Shown in pieces: positions 17,554 to 26,814 of a stretch of DNA of 51,446 bases (within the stretch, counting starts at the first letter, position 1; each line of letters starts with the position of its first letter). Both the position numbers and the translations under genes were made by a program. The notes below the pieces were generated by a model that saw only the letters and a list, made by a program, of their open reading frames with translations, was not told the DNA's origin and did not search any database. Source of the DNA: an uncultured Muribaculaceae bacterium (GTDB lineage: Bacteria; Bacteroidota; Bacteroidia; Bacteroidales; Muribaculaceae); the NCBI GenBank assembly GCA_910583795.1, contig CAJTZQ010000019.1:537-51982 (forward strand). The letters are read 5' to 3'.

Positions 17554-18195
17554 ATGAAAAAGATTTTAACTGTGCTCATGATGCTCATGATGCTTGTGCC
17601 TGCATATGCAGACGATGTTCAGAAGTCGATCGATAAGGCTCTTCAGAAAGCTCAGAAAAAAGAGATGAAGCAAAAGATGAAAGACTACAAGAAAGACGGT
17701 TATGAAATTATGGGTAGCCGTACACTTGAGGTGGCTCTTCTAAAACATTATAGCAAGCTCAATGAACTTGGAGATGATGGAGCTGTATTCGAGGGATATG
17801 CTGAAAACGTAAAATCAAAGAATACTGCGGAACAGATGGCTATCAACAATGCCACTATCAAGTATGCCCAGAAAGCCGGCAGTTCTGTGAAGGGTCGTGT
17901 AGTAAGTGATATTTTTGCAGATGGCACAGGCGATGATTCAGAGTTTGAAAAATTTTATGCCGCTTATGAGCGCCTTGTGGAGCAGAAAGTAAAGAATGTG
18001 CTCACTCCGAGCTATTCGGTCATCAGGAAAAGAGCCGACGGCACTTATGAAATCCAGGCTTTCTTTATCGTTGACGAAACAAAAGCACGCACAGCACGTA
18101 AGGCTGCTCTTGAGAATGCAATTACCGAAAGTAAGCTTGCGCAGAAATATGCTGACTCGGTGAGAGATTTTGCCAACGACCGAGTGGAAGAATAA
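17554..18195 (+). CDS. Secreted LPP20-like protein, first gene of caspase cluster
   Basis: A 213-residue protein with a signal peptide (MKKILTVLMMLMMLVPAYA, cut after about residue 19) and a Lys-rich helical segment (about 22-48). An alpha/beta region follows with TAEQMAINNATIKYAQKAGS, VKGRVVSD and ADGTYEIQAFFIVDE. This resembles LPP20/YgdI-type envelope proteins in which a helix packs on a short sheet. It lacks the lipobox cysteine. The protein is probably periplasmic. Four more secreted proteins follow on the same strand. Function unknown. Confidence 0.75.
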   Translation: MKKILTVLMMLMMLVPAYADDVQKSIDKALQKAQKKEMKQKMKDYKKDGYEIMGSRTLEVALLKHYSKLNELGDDGAVFEGYAENVKSKNTAEQMAINNATIKYAQKAGSSVKGRVVSDIFADGTGDDSEFEKFYAAYERLVEQKVKNVLTPSYSVIRKRADGTYEIQAFFIVDETKARTARKAALENAITESKLAQKYADSVRDFANDRVEE

Positions 18196-18270
18196 TGCAT
18201 GGTCTGTCCGGGATTTTATATCGGCATGCCCGGATAAACACTTTGTCTAACCAAAAATAAGTTTATTAAG

Positions 18271-20364
18271 ATGAAAATCAAGACTATTGCATCTTCCTTC
18301 CTTATAGCATCTTCTTTTGTATGCATTCCTATGGCTATGGCACAGGATGCCGGACAGCCTGCAAAACCAAGGGTAGATTATGTCTTTAAGATGAATACTA
18401 CTCCGGTGCAGCTTTCAAAATACAACACTGTGTCCTATTCACGTTCTCCACAAGAGGTTCTCACTATGCGTGGTGACCAATTGTATGTCACTAAAAAGAA
18501 TATATTGACTTTCAATGTTAATCCTTCTGGAGTGAACTTTGGAGTTGTAGAGCAAGACAAAAAGGGCAGACGTGATGCTAATTTCTATTCAACTGCCACT
18601 CAAAATACTAAGATAGGCAGTTTCGATTCTAAAAAATATGGTCAGCCGTCTGCAATTGTTTACACTCCGGATGCACGTAAGTTGATGGTGGCTACAGACC
18701 AGGGTCTTTTTATATTCGAACCCCGCAAGATGGTTCTCCTTGACAAGATTGAACTTCCTTTTACTCCGTCAGCCATGTCGATAAGCGACAATGCTTATTA
18801 TCTGACTATTTCTGAAGGTGATCGTGTGGTGGTTTACAATCTTGAACAAAAGACAATTCGTCGTGACTGGACATACGGTGTTAAAGTTACCGACATGACA
18901 TTTTCTAACGGCAGCTCAGAGTTTGCCGTACTTACTGAGGACGGTATCCTTAGCATATACGACACCCGCTCGTTCAATATCAAAAATACTATTGATAACC
19001 TTGGAAGCGGTATTGCATGTGCGTTTAATAACGACGGCAAATATATCGTCGTTGCCACTGACCCGAACTCTCTTGAAGTAATCAACCTTGTCCGTCCTAC
19101 AGACCGTAACACGATTCCTGTGGAAACAGGCGGCGTAAGCGACGTTGAATTTATCAAGGATACCGAAGGTAATTCCATTTTGGTCTATACAGGCAACATG
19201 ATGCTTCACGCACGCCGTATGCAAGACCTTGAGCCGCACTTTGCGAAGCTTATCTCTGACGAAGTTGATCAGAAGATGGCTGAATGGGAAAAGATGATGC
19301 CGGGTGAAAGTATGGAAGATTACCGTCTTCGTGTAAATGAGGAATCACGCGCACGCCAACGCAGACTCTTCGAGGACGAGATATCGACTCAGCTTGCAGG
19401 CGACCTCCTTGCGGGTGCCACCATGAGTCTTGGTAGTTATGACCGCACGAATCAAGTGCTTGCACTCGACTTCACTACCATGCCTACCATCTATCTTCCT
19501 GTGCCTGAATCAGACGTGACTGCATTCCATGATGCGAATGATCTGGTGCTCTCAGAAGTGCAGTACGGTATCCTGCCCGATGACACCTTCGAGATTGTAT
19601 ATGCCAAGGTTTTCAACAAGAATGACGGTAAGACATATGAATACAACAACCATGATCGCGTTGCCATGGATTTTATGGGTGGAGATTCAAACGTCGTTTC
19701 TCTTGAAATTCTTCAACAGCAACAGATGGAGGAACTGAAACTTCAGGAGCTCCGTGAAAAGGTTGTGGAGGAAGCCCGCAATACAAGTGTGATCTCTAAT
19801 CATACAAATATAGCTGTTGATTCTAAGGTTGTGCCTGATTATGATGCAAATGGTGAAAAGATCCTTAATTACGAGGTGAACTTTACATATCAGGTGGATC
19901 CGGAATTTTCAGCAGCGGAAGACTTCCCTCCTGGCAAATATCTTGTTGATGAATCTGGTGCCGCAAGTTCAATGCTTAAGATTGTAAAGGAAGCATTCGA
20001 AGGAGATTTCTCTCAATATATCAAGCAGGGCAAAAAGTTGAAAGTGACAATTTCCGGAACTGCCGATGCAACTCCTATTATACGTACGATTGCATACGAT
20101 GGTTCTTATGGTGATTTCATTGACGAACCTATATATGAGAATGGCGACCTTACTGCTATTACTGTTACTAAGGCGGATGGCGTCAAAGAAAACCGACAGC
20201 TCGCATTCCTTCGTGCTGAAGGTGTGAAAAACTACCTTCAGAAAAATGTAAACAATCTTGACAAGATGGATGCAGACTACGTATTCCGTGTGGATGTTTC
20301 CGAAGGGAAAGGTAGTGAATTCCGTCGTATCACAGCCAACTTCACTTTTGTTGATGTCTTTTAA
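18271..20364 (+). CDS. Beta-propeller protein with OmpA-like C-terminus
   Basis: A 697-residue secreted protein (signal about 1-24, ending AMAQ). Residues about 55-325 look like a WD40/YncE-type propeller with repeated strands such as AIVYTPDARKLMVATDQGLF and IACAFNNDGKYIVVATDPNS. A helical linker (EWEKMMPGESMEDYRLRV, about 337-354) starts a middle module also found in the next gene product. The C-terminus (about 585-697) has KVTISGTADATPI and RQLAFLRAEGVKNYLQKN, like OmpA-type peptidoglycan-binding domains. It may tether to the cell wall while the propeller senses or scaffolds. 75 bases after the previous gene. Confidence 0.75.
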   Translation: MKIKTIASSFLIASSFVCIPMAMAQDAGQPAKPRVDYVFKMNTTPVQLSKYNTVSYSRSPQEVLTMRGDQLYVTKKNILTFNVNPSGVNFGVVEQDKKGRRDANFYSTATQNTKIGSFDSKKYGQPSAIVYTPDARKLMVATDQGLFIFEPRKMVLLDKIELPFTPSAMSISDNAYYLTISEGDRVVVYNLEQKTIRRDWTYGVKVTDMTFSNGSSEFAVLTEDGILSIYDTRSFNIKNTIDNLGSGIACAFNNDGKYIVVATDPNSLEVINLVRPTDRNTIPVETGGVSDVEFIKDTEGNSILVYTGNMMLHARRMQDLEPHFAKLISDEVDQKMAEWEKMMPGESMEDYRLRVNEESRARQRRLFEDEISTQLAGDLLAGATMSLGSYDRTNQVLALDFTTMPTIYLPVPESDVTAFHDANDLVLSEVQYGILPDDTFEIVYAKVFNKNDGKTYEYNNHDRVAMDFMGGDSNVVSLEILQQQQMEELKLQELREKVVEEARNTSVISNHTNIAVDSKVVPDYDANGEKILNYEVNFTYQVDPEFSAAEDFPPGKYLVDESGAASSMLKIVKEAFEGDFSQYIKQGKKLKVTISGTADATPIIRTIAYDGSYGDFIDEPIYENGDLTAITVTKADGVKENRQLAFLRAEGVKNYLQKNVNNLDKMDADYVFRVDVSEGKGSEFRRITANFTFVDVF

Positions 20365-20433
20365 TTCAATATTGAATTAGCATAGGCTATACGATTCATT
20401 TTTCCAGTAAGCCGGAAATTTGAACAACTTTAT

Positions 20434-20460
20434 ACTCCCCCGTTGATTCGGGGGAGTTTT
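20434..20460 (+). terminator. Terminator inside the caspase cluster
   Basis: Perfect GC-rich 9-bp stem (20434-20442 with 20449-20457, ACTCCCCCG/CGGGGGAGT), 6-base loop, followed by TTTTTA. It lies 16 bases before the caspase gene, so part of the transcript probably ends here. Confidence 0.75.
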
Positions 20461-20475
20461 TAACCATAATTTTTT

Positions 20476-23067
20476 ATGACCAGCAATAAAATTATTAATA
20501 CATTCATTGGCGGGAAAGTTTCAAAATTCGCTTTCCCGGCATTGGCTATTTCTATTCTTGTGGGTGGAGGATCGTTAGCTGCATTTTCAGTTGAACCGGA
20601 TGATCCGCAAGAAGTTGTGCAGCCGGCGGGACCATCTGTGGAAAGTGCTGCCGAACTCTATCGTAAAGTAAAAGACTTACAATTTGAGGGTGCTGACGAC
20701 GATACCTTTTATCCCGCAGTTCTCAAAGCTTACAATGAGGCTTTTACTGTCATCAATATGGATGGCTTGGAAGATGCGGATATAGATCAGTGTAAAGGTA
20801 TTCTCATTGACTTGAACAACACGCTTGCAAGAGGTGCCGTACATTATTCTATGAATAGCAACTCAGTCGAGATGACTAAATTCGCACGTGCGTACGTCGA
20901 CACTCAACTTCTCCCTCAAATGGCAGGAGTGGAATTCCGTCGAGATGCTGAGCTGTATCCTGCAATGGTCTATTGTGCTGCGTCTGGTAGCTATAACGCC
21001 GGTGAAATAGATAATGCCATAAAATATTTTGAGGAGTATCTCGCTACGGGTGAAACCAAGCAGAGGGAACAAGTGAGCCTTTTTTATGGGCAGGCTCTTT
21101 TGAACAAGAAAATGTATTCCCGTGGTGTCGACGCCGTAGTGAATGCATCTAATGAGTTCCCTTCCAACTTCAAGCTTCTCACGATTGCAATGCAGATGTG
21201 TATTGACAGTAACCGTCGCGACATACTCGCACCCCTTGTGGAACGTGGGCTTGAGGTTAAACCTGATGACGAGAAACTGTTGAATCTTCAGGCGTCTGTC
21301 TATGAGGATCAGAGAAATTACCGTGGTGCTCTCGATATATATATGAAACTTGAAGAGCTGCATCCCAATAGCTTGAGTGTGAATGAATGCGTGGCACGAT
21401 GCTATTATAATCTCGGCACAGGCTACTACAATCAGTCCATCTCTGAACTTGATGAAAAAGAGGCTGCCAAACAGCGTCGCCAAAGCAATGCTTACTTCGG
21501 AAGCGCTGCGGAAAAATATGAAGAACTTTCCGCCAATGATCCCAATAATGTCAAGTATTTGAAGGCTATGGCAACATCCTATGCCTGCCTTGGCAATAAA
21601 TCGAAAGTGGAAAGTATCAATGTGCGTCTTTCTGCTCTCGGACAGCCTACTATGGCAATGAACACAATGCCGGTAGTCATGGGTAACGGAACGCAGTCTG
21701 CCGACGGAGCTACTCCGCGAAATATCCCCTCATATCAGGAATATGCAATGGCTTATGTAAGGGATCAGCTAAAAGACTGGATGAAACGTGGAGAATTCGA
21801 AAAGACAGAAGATTATGAGAAGAGAGTTTCTAAAGAAAATGTAAGAAAAGAACAGGAACGCCTCAGCAATATCATTGCCGATAAATATCTCAAGACTTAT
21901 GCCAACCAACTTGCGATATCAGAGTTAAAACTTCAGCCTTACGATGTTGATAACGAGACGTATGCTGTAAATTCTGAGTTTGGTACAGTGGTTGTGAACG
22001 TACCTCTGAAGAACAGGGAAGCTGAGATATTCAAAAATAATTGGGATGAGGTTCAGATACGTAATCCTAAGTTCTTCATAAAGCATGACAATATCGCCAT
22101 TGAGTCTATATCCTTTATAACTCCCGACGGTAAGGAATATGCATATAATGCCGCCGACCGAAATCAATATGAGGGAGATAAAGTTGTGCAGCTTGATGTG
22201 GCAGATTTGTTTGACAAGCCGGTTCAACCTGCTCCTAAAGATAAGCAAGAGAATACCGGCACAAAAGTTGTGCCGACCATTAAGAGCGATGTCGATAAGA
22301 ATATTCCCAAGACAACAGTTGTCAATGATCGCACTCTTGCACTTGTAATCGCTAATGAAAACTATGGTAAGGTGGTGAACGTCACGGCTGCCAATCATGA
22401 TGGCGAAGTGTTTGCCCAATATTGCAAAGAAACACTTGGAATACCGGAGAATCAGGTTCTTGTTTATAAAGACGCTACATTCGGCGAGACTCTTTCAGCA
22501 ATCAATAAGCTTCGCAACTCTGTCAAGGCACTTGGCTCAGGAGTGGATGTGATTGTGTATTACGCCGGCCATGGTGTTCCCGACGAGAGCACTAATGATG
22601 CCTACATGATGCCTGTGGATGCCGATCCTATGGTTATGGCAACCGCATATCCTCTTAAGCAATTCTACAAAGAACTAAACGGACTTGGGGCGGACAACAT
22701 CATGGTTTTCATGGATGCATGCTTTAGCGGTGCCAATCGTGGAGAGGGAATGCTTGCGGAAGCACGTGGTGTTGTGCTTGTCCCGAAACATGCTGCTCCT
22801 GAGGGTAATATGTTTGTGTTGAGTGCGGCAGACGGTAAAGAGACAGCTCTTCCGTATAAAGAGAAGAATCATGGGCTGTTTACGTATTACCTGCTTAAAA
22901 AACTTCAAGAGTCTAAGGGTCAGGCAACTTTGCAGGAGCTAAGCGACTATGTGACATCTGAGGTGCGCAAAACTTCAAGCTTAACACTCAACAAACCCCA
23001 GAATCCGAAGATGACAGCATCCGGCACAATTTCCGGAATGCTCACAAAAAAGAAACTTCATCCTTAA
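20476..23067 (+). CDS. Secreted TPR-caspase (peptidase C14) protein
   Basis: An 863-residue protein. A hydrophobic N-terminal segment (about 18-37) serves as signal or anchor. TPR-like helical repeats span about 140-400, then a module shared with the preceding gene product (about 427-575, starting YVRDQLKDWMKRGEFEKTED). The caspase-like domain is at about 620-855. Its catalytic dyad is intact: His699 in YYAGHG and Cys749 in DACFSG. LALVIANENYGKV is the opening strand. Bacterial caspase homologues (orthocaspases) usually cut after Arg/Lys, sometimes Asp. The signal places it outside the cytosol, unlike caspases of phage-defence systems. Confidence 0.85.
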   Translation: MTSNKIINTFIGGKVSKFAFPALAISILVGGGSLAAFSVEPDDPQEVVQPAGPSVESAAELYRKVKDLQFEGADDDTFYPAVLKAYNEAFTVINMDGLEDADIDQCKGILIDLNNTLARGAVHYSMNSNSVEMTKFARAYVDTQLLPQMAGVEFRRDAELYPAMVYCAASGSYNAGEIDNAIKYFEEYLATGETKQREQVSLFYGQALLNKKMYSRGVDAVVNASNEFPSNFKLLTIAMQMCIDSNRRDILAPLVERGLEVKPDDEKLLNLQASVYEDQRNYRGALDIYMKLEELHPNSLSVNECVARCYYNLGTGYYNQSISELDEKEAAKQRRQSNAYFGSAAEKYEELSANDPNNVKYLKAMATSYACLGNKSKVESINVRLSALGQPTMAMNTMPVVMGNGTQSADGATPRNIPSYQEYAMAYVRDQLKDWMKRGEFEKTEDYEKRVSKENVRKEQERLSNIIADKYLKTYANQLAISELKLQPYDVDNETYAVNSEFGTVVVNVPLKNREAEIFKNNWDEVQIRNPKFFIKHDNIAIESISFITPDGKEYAYNAADRNQYEGDKVVQLDVADLFDKPVQPAPKDKQENTGTKVVPTIKSDVDKNIPKTTVVNDRTLALVIANENYGKVVNVTAANHDGEVFAQYCKETLGIPENQVLVYKDATFGETLSAINKLRNSVKALGSGVDVIVYYAGHGVPDESTNDAYMMPVDADPMVMATAYPLKQFYKELNGLGADNIMVFMDACFSGANRGEGMLAEARGVVLVPKHAAPEGNMFVLSAADGKETALPYKEKNHGLFTYYLLKKLQESKGQATLQELSDYVTSEVRKTSSLTLNKPQNPKMTASGTISGMLTKKKLHP

Positions 23068-23076
23068 GACTATCTT

Positions 23077-23961
23077 ATGATACGACCTAATAAAATTGTG
23101 ACAGCCGTTGCCGCCTTTTTCATGGCGGTAGCGGCTGTTGCCGCCCCTCCAATCAAGACTGTTAAGGGAGAATTTACATATTATGGAGATAAAACCACTT
23201 CTCCTGCAGAATGCAAGCGTCTCGCCCTTGAGGGGGCTCGTCTGGATGCTCTATCCAAAGAGTTTGGTACTATAGTCACTCAGGATGTGATGCAGGCTGA
23301 CAGGATTGATTCTAACGGGGAAAATAATAAGTTTCTTTCTCTTTCTTCTACAGAGGTGAAAGGTGAATGGATTGCTGACGAAGGCGAACCGGTTTTCGAT
23401 ATTTCCCTTGATAGTGAAGACAACTTTGTAGTTCATTGTGTTGTCAAAGGAAAGGCTCGTGAAATATCTAATGAGGCAACGGAATTTGATGCCCGTGTGC
23501 TTAGAAACGGCACAAAAGTCGGCAATGCCGCCACTGAATTTTATGACGGAGATGATCTCTATCTTTATTTCACGGCTCCCGTTGATGGTTTCGTATCGGT
23601 ATATCTTTCCCTGGAAGATGGAAACGTCTACCAGATGCTGCCTTATCTTGGAGATGTCAAAGGTGAGGCGAAAGTAAAAAAGGGTTATGATTATGTCTTT
23701 TTCGACGCTACTAAAGCGGATGGCACTTTCGGTACACCCGACCAGTTCAAGATTGCTACCGACGGTGTGATTGAATTCAACAAAATATACGTTGTTTTTT
23801 CTCCTTCATATTTTGCCAAACCTGTGATGAGAGCTCAAAATGGAATGGAGGTACTTCCTTCATTGTCTGAGAATGACTTCTCAAAATGGCTTGTCAAGGT
23901 TCGTCGGAATGATCCGAAACTTGGTGTAAAACAAATGAATTTGAAAATTTATCCAAAATAA
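23077..23961 (+). CDS. Secreted DUF4384 protein
   Basis: A 294-residue protein with a signal peptide (about 1-22, ending AVAA). The N-terminal half has EFTYYGDKTTSPAECKRLAL, an LPP20-like pattern. The C-terminal half (about 145-245) has YDGDDLYLYFTAPVDGFVSV followed by YLSLEDGNVYQMLPY, typical of DUF4384. That family commonly sits beside or is fused to protease domains in bacteria, including caspases as far as I recall. The start is 9 bases after the caspase stop, so the two are probably co-translated. It may be a partner or regulator of the caspase. Confidence 0.8.
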   Translation: MIRPNKIVTAVAAFFMAVAAVAAPPIKTVKGEFTYYGDKTTSPAECKRLALEGARLDALSKEFGTIVTQDVMQADRIDSNGENNKFLSLSSTEVKGEWIADEGEPVFDISLDSEDNFVVHCVVKGKAREISNEATEFDARVLRNGTKVGNAATEFYDGDDLYLYFTAPVDGFVSVYLSLEDGNVYQMLPYLGDVKGEAKVKKGYDYVFFDATKADGTFGTPDQFKIATDGVIEFNKIYVVFSPSYFAKPVMRAQNGMEVLPSLSENDFSKWLVKVRRNDPKLGVKQMNLKIYPK

Positions 23962-23969
23962 TTGGTCAT

Positions 23970-25613
23970 ATGATGGATATTAAGAAATTATTAGTGATGG
24001 GGGCTTTGCTCGGAGGGGTGTCTGTTCACGCGCAGGCTCCACAAAGCTTTCAAGAATTCCGTCAGGGAATCCTGAATGATTTCCAGGAATTTCGTAAGAC
24101 GATTCTTGACCATTATGCTGATTTTCTCAATGGAACCTGGCATGAGTACGAACCTCTGCAACCGTTGGAAAAGCCGAAGGCGCCAAAACCGATGGATGTC
24201 CCAAACGTCTCCGTTTCAAAACCATCCACTTCCCCTGTTAATCTGCCGAAGCCTGTGCTTGCTGATCTCCCTGAATCTAAGGTGAAACCGGATGTTCAGG
24301 AAGAGCCTGAAGAGAAACCGAGAACTCCCTTCGATGCCCCCAAGACAGTGACTCCTCCTGAGGCAAAGGATATCGTCCCACCCACAATTAAGGTTAATCC
24401 GGATTTAGGTGGAGCTCCATTGTTGGCGGCACTTCCGGATATACCTCGTCCTGTAATGCCGGAAGAGGAAGCTCCGGAAGAGATTCCTGCAGTAGTCCCG
24501 GTTCCGGAAGAATCTCGTGAAGGTAAGGAGCCGGTCAACTTCTATGGCATGGAGATTCTTGTTCCGCAGGTGAACTTCAAGATTATGCAATCGATGGGAA
24601 GTGTCGCTGATTTTGCACGTAACTGGAAGCTTCTTGATGAACAGGAGGTGGCAGATATAGCACTTGAAGCATTGAAACCGAAGATGGAACAGATGGGATT
24701 GAACGATTATTTGTCGTTTGAGTTCCTGTGTGCTTATATGGATTCGAAATTCCCGGAGGCTGGATCGGCTCCTAAGATGTCGGCTGTGCATTATCTCCTT
24801 TCAAATCTTGGATATAATGCCCGCATTGCACTCTCGACTAAGACAGGAGACGCAATCCTTTTGATGCCTTCACAACAGACTCTTTATGGCAAAGTGTATA
24901 TGACTCTCGGTGGAGAGAGGTATTATGTTATGGCGGCTCCAGGAGTTAATGTGATGGGGCAGCCTATAGCTACATGCGATCTTCCCAAGATGGCAGCAAA
25001 GGGTAAGAAGTTTGATCTCCGAATCAAGGGTTTGAATCTTCCGATGAAGGAACATAAATTTAATGTTCAGTATGGAAAACTACACCTCACCGGAATTGTA
25101 AACGAAAACTTGATGCCGCTTGTATATCGTTATCCTCAGATGGATACTGCAGATTTCGCAGAAAGCGTACTTGACAATAATCTTAGAAAAAATCTTGTGG
25201 CACAGGTTAAGGAACAGCTTGGAGGAATGGATCAACTTTCTGCAACCAACGAGCTTCTGCAGTTTGTTCAGTCAGGGTTTTCGTATGCTACAGACGATGC
25301 CTTCCATGGATTTGAAAAACCATATTTCCTTGAAGAGAATCTTTTCTATCCGAAAAATGATTGTGAAGACCGCGCTATTTTCTACACCTATATGCTTTGG
25401 AATGCTTTAGGAGTAGAGAATCATCTGCTTTTCTATCCGGGTCATGAGAGTGCTTCAGTTGCATTGACAGAACAGGTCAGGGGTACTTCTTATGAGCATA
25501 ATGGAAAGAAGTATTATATTTCCGATCCTACCTATGTCGGGTCGCTGACGGGACAGTGCATGCCTCAGTTTGAGTCTACGGCACCTAAAATCGATCTCAC
25601 ATTGCCTAAATAA
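23970..25613 (+). CDS. Secreted Pro-rich protein with transglutaminase-like domain
   Basis: A 547-residue protein with a signal peptide (about 1-22, HAQA). A helix follows with the repeated motif FQEFR (FQEFRQGILNDFQEFRKTIL). A long Pro/Glu/Lys-rich linker (about 58-190) precedes the globular part. The C-terminal third has the transglutaminase-like triad layout: Cys465 in NDCEDRA, His492 in PGHESAS and Asp519 in YISDPTY. Such domains act as cysteine proteases or cross-linkers. It starts 8 bases after the DUF4384 gene and is followed by a strong terminator, so it closes the operon. Whether it is a protease is inference. Confidence 0.75.
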   Translation: MMDIKKLLVMGALLGGVSVHAQAPQSFQEFRQGILNDFQEFRKTILDHYADFLNGTWHEYEPLQPLEKPKAPKPMDVPNVSVSKPSTSPVNLPKPVLADLPESKVKPDVQEEPEEKPRTPFDAPKTVTPPEAKDIVPPTIKVNPDLGGAPLLAALPDIPRPVMPEEEAPEEIPAVVPVPEESREGKEPVNFYGMEILVPQVNFKIMQSMGSVADFARNWKLLDEQEVADIALEALKPKMEQMGLNDYLSFEFLCAYMDSKFPEAGSAPKMSAVHYLLSNLGYNARIALSTKTGDAILLMPSQQTLYGKVYMTLGGERYYVMAAPGVNVMGQPIATCDLPKMAAKGKKFDLRIKGLNLPMKEHKFNVQYGKLHLTGIVNENLMPLVYRYPQMDTADFAESVLDNNLRKNLVAQVKEQLGGMDQLSATNELLQFVQSGFSYATDDAFHGFEKPYFLEENLFYPKNDCEDRAIFYTYMLWNALGVENHLLFYPGHESASVALTEQVRGTSYEHNGKKYYISDPTYVGSLTGQCMPQFESTAPKIDLTLPK

Positions 25614-25630
25614 TAAGCGTTAATATTATT

Positions 25631-25666
25631 AAAAAAGTCGGATTTAGTGATAGATCCGACTTTTTT
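25631..25666 (+). terminator. Strong terminator after the caspase operon
   Basis: Perfect 13-bp stem (25631-25643 with 25654-25666) with A-run before and T-run after, 18 bases past the stop codon. Confidence 0.85.
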
Positions 25667-25669
25667 GTT

Positions 25670-25677
25670 TACTTTTG
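25670..25677 (+). promoter_or_regulatory. -7 element of the GH18 gene
   Basis: TACTTTTG, 36 bases before the ATG at 25713, directly after the terminator T-run. Confidence 0.45.
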
Positions 25678-25712
25678 TGTTAGTTCTATAAATACTTAAA
25701 TTCTTACTGAAT

Positions 25713-26711
25713 ATGAAATTTAAACTTTTTGTCATTATATTGGCTTTTGTCTGTTGTCATGGGACGGCGGCGAAACGGATTGTCGGTTATGTCACTTCAT
25801 GGAGCGATGTTATGCCCGACCCCAAATCCATGACTAATATCAATTATGCTTTCGGGCATGTGAAGGATACTTTCGATGGGGTATGTATTGACAATGAGAA
25901 TAGGCTCAGGCAGATTGTGGCACTTAAAAAGAAAAACAAGAAGCTGGAGGTACAACTTTCTGTCGGAGGATGGGGGAGTGGTAATTTCAGTGAGATGGCT
26001 GCGGATCCCGAGAAACGTAAGGCGTTTGCCGAGGATTGCAGACGGGTGGTTGATGAGTATGGACTTGACGGAATAGACATCGATTGGGAATATCCGGGCA
26101 GCAGTGCGGCGGGGATATCAAGTTCTCCGGAAGATAAAGCTAATTATACTCTTTTAATGAAAGATTTGAGGAAGGCATTGGGCAAAGATAAATTGTTGAC
26201 TCTTGCTTCTCCCGCCACTGTAAGTTTTTACGAGTTCAAGCCGATTATGCCATATGTTGATTTTGTCAATATAATGGCATACGATCTCAACCGTCCGCCT
26301 TATCATCATTCGGCATTGTTCAGATCTGATTTAAGCGGAGACATGACAGCCGATGAAGGTGTGAGGGCTCACATTGAAGCTGGGGTTCCTGCTGAAAAGA
26401 TTGTATTGGGAGTGCCATTTTATGGACATGGCAAAAAAGGGGAGTTCCCTGATTTTATAGATTATCGCGATATAAAAGTGTCGGAGGGACTGAAAGAGAT
26501 GTATGATGAGGTTGCGTGTATGCCTTATCTGGTAAACGAGTCGGGAGAGATGGTTATATGTTTCGACAATCCCGAATCATTGAAAAAGAAATGTGAATAC
26601 GTCAATCAATATGGGCTTGGAGGGGTGATGTTCTGGGATTATGCTGGCGACACCGACAAAGGAGACCTCCGCAAAACCCTCAAAAACCACCTTAAAGTTT
26701 GTTATGAATAG
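25713..26711 (+). CDS. Secreted GH18 glycosidase (chitinase/endo-GlcNAcase type)
   Basis: A 332-residue TIM-barrel enzyme with a signal peptide (about 1-20). The GH18 signature DxxDxDxE appears as DGIDIDWE, with catalytic acid Glu126. KKLEVQLSVGGWG is the SxGG strand, and VDFVNIMAYDLN supplies the Met/Tyr/Asp substrate-assist residues. The length equals one catalytic domain with no carbohydrate-binding module. GH18 enzymes cut beta-1,4-GlcNAc bonds in chitin, or in N-glycans for endo-GlcNAcases; the sequence does not settle which. The gene is single, with its own promoter. Confidence 0.9.
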   Translation: MKFKLFVIILAFVCCHGTAAKRIVGYVTSWSDVMPDPKSMTNINYAFGHVKDTFDGVCIDNENRLRQIVALKKKNKKLEVQLSVGGWGSGNFSEMAADPEKRKAFAEDCRRVVDEYGLDGIDIDWEYPGSSAAGISSSPEDKANYTLLMKDLRKALGKDKLLTLASPATVSFYEFKPIMPYVDFVNIMAYDLNRPPYHHSALFRSDLSGDMTADEGVRAHIEAGVPAEKIVLGVPFYGHGKKGEFPDFIDYRDIKVSEGLKEMYDEVACMPYLVNESGEMVICFDNPESLKKKCEYVNQYGLGGVMFWDYAGDTDKGDLRKTLKNHLKVCYE

Positions 26712-26789
26712 GGTAGGTTGGCGTTAGAGATTTGCTTTTCAAATTTATTATGATGAAACTTGATGATTTGGATCGCTATAGATCCTGTG

Positions 26790-26814
26790 GGTAGAGACGT
26801 CATATGTCTCTACC
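26790..26814. repeat. Palindrome covering the DMT stop codon
   Basis: GGTAGAGAC (26790-26798) pairs with GTCTCTACC (26806-26814) around a 7-base loop. A second small palindrome GGATC...GATCC is at 26770-26785. The DMT stop (26810-26812) lies inside the arm. It probably acts as a terminator for converging transcripts or is a dispersed palindrome. Confidence 0.55.

Noticed and set aside
20476..23067. Caspase as an anti-phage effector
   Set aside because: Known defence caspases are cytosolic and sit with sensors such as TPR/CHAT or cGAS-like partners; here all neighbours and the protein itself carry export signals.
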